From Salinisphaera japonica YTM-1 (GTDB lineage Bacteria > Pseudomonadota > Gammaproteobacteria > Nevskiales > Salinisphaeraceae): a stretch of DNA of 64,000 bases. The position numbers were made by a program, and so were the translations under genes. The notes under the pieces were generated by a model. That model was not told where the DNA came from and searched no databases. It saw only the letters and a list, made by a program, of their open reading frames with translations. The stretch lies in NCBI RefSeq assembly GCF_003788585.1, contig NZ_AYKG01000056.1:1-64000 (forward strand), read 5' to 3'. Positions 37,401 to 40,400 of the stretch are shown piece after piece. Each line of letters opens with the position of its first letter. Within the stretch, counting starts at the first letter, position 1.

Positions 37401-40400
37401 TACGGACTTCGATGCGCTGGCGGATGGTCAGAGCGCCACCACCCAGATCACGTATCAGGTCAGCGATGGCCAGGGCGGTGCCGATACAGCGACCCTGACC
37501 GTCGTGGTCGCAGGCGCCAATGATGCGCCGGTCGTGGCCGGGCCCACGCCGGATCAGACGGTCTCGCGTGGGCAGGACATCGTCATCACCGCCGGTGATG
37601 CGTTTGTCGATGCCGAAGGCGGGCCTTTGTCTTATAGCGCCGACGGTCTGCCGGCCGGGCTGGAGATCGACCCGGACACCGGCCGCATTACGGGTACGAT
37701 CGGGCCGGATCAAAATGCCGGGCCGTATACGGTGACCGTGACCGCACGGGACCCGGGCGGTGCCACGGTCAGCGATCAGTTCACGATCACGGCACCCAAC
37801 GCGGCGCCGGTGGCCGTGGCCGATAACGCCACGGTCGATCAGAACACGCTGTCCACCGGCAATGTGTTGGCCAATGATCGCGACGCTGACCGCGACACCT
37901 TGCGTGTCGCCCAGGTCGCCGGCAACGGCGACGACGTGGGTCAGGCCGTGGCCGGCAGTGCCGGCGGTCGGTTCACGATTGATGCCGACGGCGGGTTCAT
38001 TTTCGATCCGGCCGGTGACTTCAACGGTCTGGCCGCGGGCGAGCGCGCCACGACATCGGTGACCTATCAGGTCGCCGACGGTCAGGGTGGCTTTGACACA
38101 GCCACGCTCACGATCACCGTGACCGGCGTGGACGACGGCCCGGTGGTTGCCAACCCGACACCGGCCCAGTCCGCGGATGACGGCCAGCGCGTGGCGATTG
38201 CCGCAGGCAACGCCTTCACAAGCCCGGACGGTGCCAATCTGACGTTCGCCGCGGATGGCTTGCCCGACGGCCTGATGATCGATCCCGAAACCGGGCTGAT
38301 CACGGGGCAGCTGGGGTCTGATGCCTCGGTCGGCGGGCCGTATGCCATCGTGGTCACGGCTACCGATGGCAACGGCAATACTGCGATCGATCGCTTCACG
38401 CTGAGCGCGGCCAACCGCGCTCCGATCGCGGTAGCCGATACAACCCGCACGGGTGAGAACACGCCTGCCAGCGGCAACGTCCTGGCCAACGATCGCGACG
38501 GCGGCAATGATCGCGACACCTTGCGCGTGGGCGCGGTCAACGGCGCAGCCGGTAACGTTGGTGATGCGATTGCCGGCAACGCGGGCGGCACGTTCGTGAT
38601 CAATGCCGACGGCAGCTACACCTTCGATCCGGGCACGGATTTCGATGCGCTGGCAGCCGGCGAGACCGCCACGACCTCGGTTACTTATCAGGTCAGCGAC
38701 GGCCAGGGCGGCACGGCCACCCAGACATTGGCAATCGTGCTCGAAGGTGCCAACGATGCGCCGGCGATCGGCGATCAGCCGCTGGCGCCGCAGACCGCGC
38801 GCGATGGCCAATCCATCGTTCTGGGGCTTGGTGGGGCGTTCTTCGATATCGACGGCGACACCCTGACCTATGCGGCCGACAACCTCCCGCCCGGGCTGGC
38901 CATCGATACCGAAACCGGGCTGATCACCGGCACGCTGGCCAACAACGCCTCCAACGGCGGGCCGTATCAGGTCACGATCACGGTCAGTGACGGCAATGGC
39001 GGCATGGCCAGCCAGAGCTTCACATGGACGGTGATCAACGAGCCGCCGATCGCAAACGACGATACGAACGCCACCTCGGCCGACGATACGTTGACAGTTG
39101 GCGCCGACGACGGCGTGCTGGCCAACGATATCGATCCCGACGGCGACGGTATCGTGCTTCGGAGCGTGTCCGGCTCGGCCGACAACATCGGTCAAACGGT
39201 GGCCGGTACCAATGGTGGCCGGTTCATGATCGCTGCGGACGGCAGCTATCGCTTCGATCCAAACGGCGACTTCGACACTCTGGCCGCCGGTGAGACCGCC
39301 ACCACGACCGTGGTCTATACGATCAACGACGACGACGGCGGCACCGCCGAAGCGCGTCTTGTCATACAGATCACCGGCGTGGATCAGGCCCCGACCGTGG
39401 TGCGCCCGACGCCGGATCAATCGGCTGGCGACGGGCAATCGGTCGTCATCGCGGCAGGCGATGCGTTCGCTGATCGTGAAGGCGGGCCCTTGAGCTACGC
39501 CGCCGACGGTCTGCCAGACGGCTTGATGATCGACGGTGAAACCGGCGTGATCAGCGGCGCTCTGGGCGCGGATGCCAGTGCGAACGGGCCATATACGATT
39601 GTCGTTACGGCCACTGACGCCAACGGCAACACCGTGACCGATCAGTTCGTGATCACACCACGCAATATCACCCCCGTAGCGACGGCCGATACGGCGACAA
39701 CCGACGAGAACACGGCCACGAGCGGCAACGTGCTGGGTAACGATCGCGACGGCGCACCGGATAACGACGCGCTGCAGGTCGTGCGGGTCAACGGCGATGG
39801 CGATGCCTTGGGTCAAGGCGTGGCCGGCAGCAACGGTGGCGTGTTCGTCATCGGCGCCGACGGCCGTTATCGGTTTGAGCCGAACGGCGATTTCGATACG
39901 TTGAACGCCGGCGAGGCCGCGACCAGTTCGGTCGTTTATCAGATCAGCGACGGCCAGGGCGGTTTCTCTACGGCGACGCTAACGGTCACGATCAACGGCG
40001 TGGCCGATGCCCCGACGGTGGTCATGCCGATCGATGATCGCATCGTCTCGGACGGCGAACAGGTATCGATTGCCACGGCCAACGCGTTTGCCGATATCGA
40101 CAGCGACACGCTGAGCTACCGCGCCGACGGTCTGCCGGACGGCCTGATGATCGACGGCGACACCGGCGTGATCAGCGGCGCGCTGGGCGCTGATGCCAGC
40201 GCGAACGGGCCCTATACGATCGTGGTCACAGCTACTGACGCCAACGGCAACACCGTGACCGATCAGTTCGTGATCACCGCCCGCAACGTGGATCCGGTGG
40301 CCCAGCCTGATCGGGGCCGCACCGACGAGAACACCGCCACGAGCGGCAACGTGCTGGGTAACGATCGCGACGGTAGGCCGGACAATGATCGGCTGCGCGT

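Noticed and set aside
29983-39816. Very long minus-strand open frames inside the adhesin gene (up to about 1,300 codons)
   Set aside because: They are mirror images of the repeat array. High GC and the codon bias of the repeats leave few stops in this antisense frame. The translated products are His/Arg/Ile-rich repeats without domains or ribosome sites.
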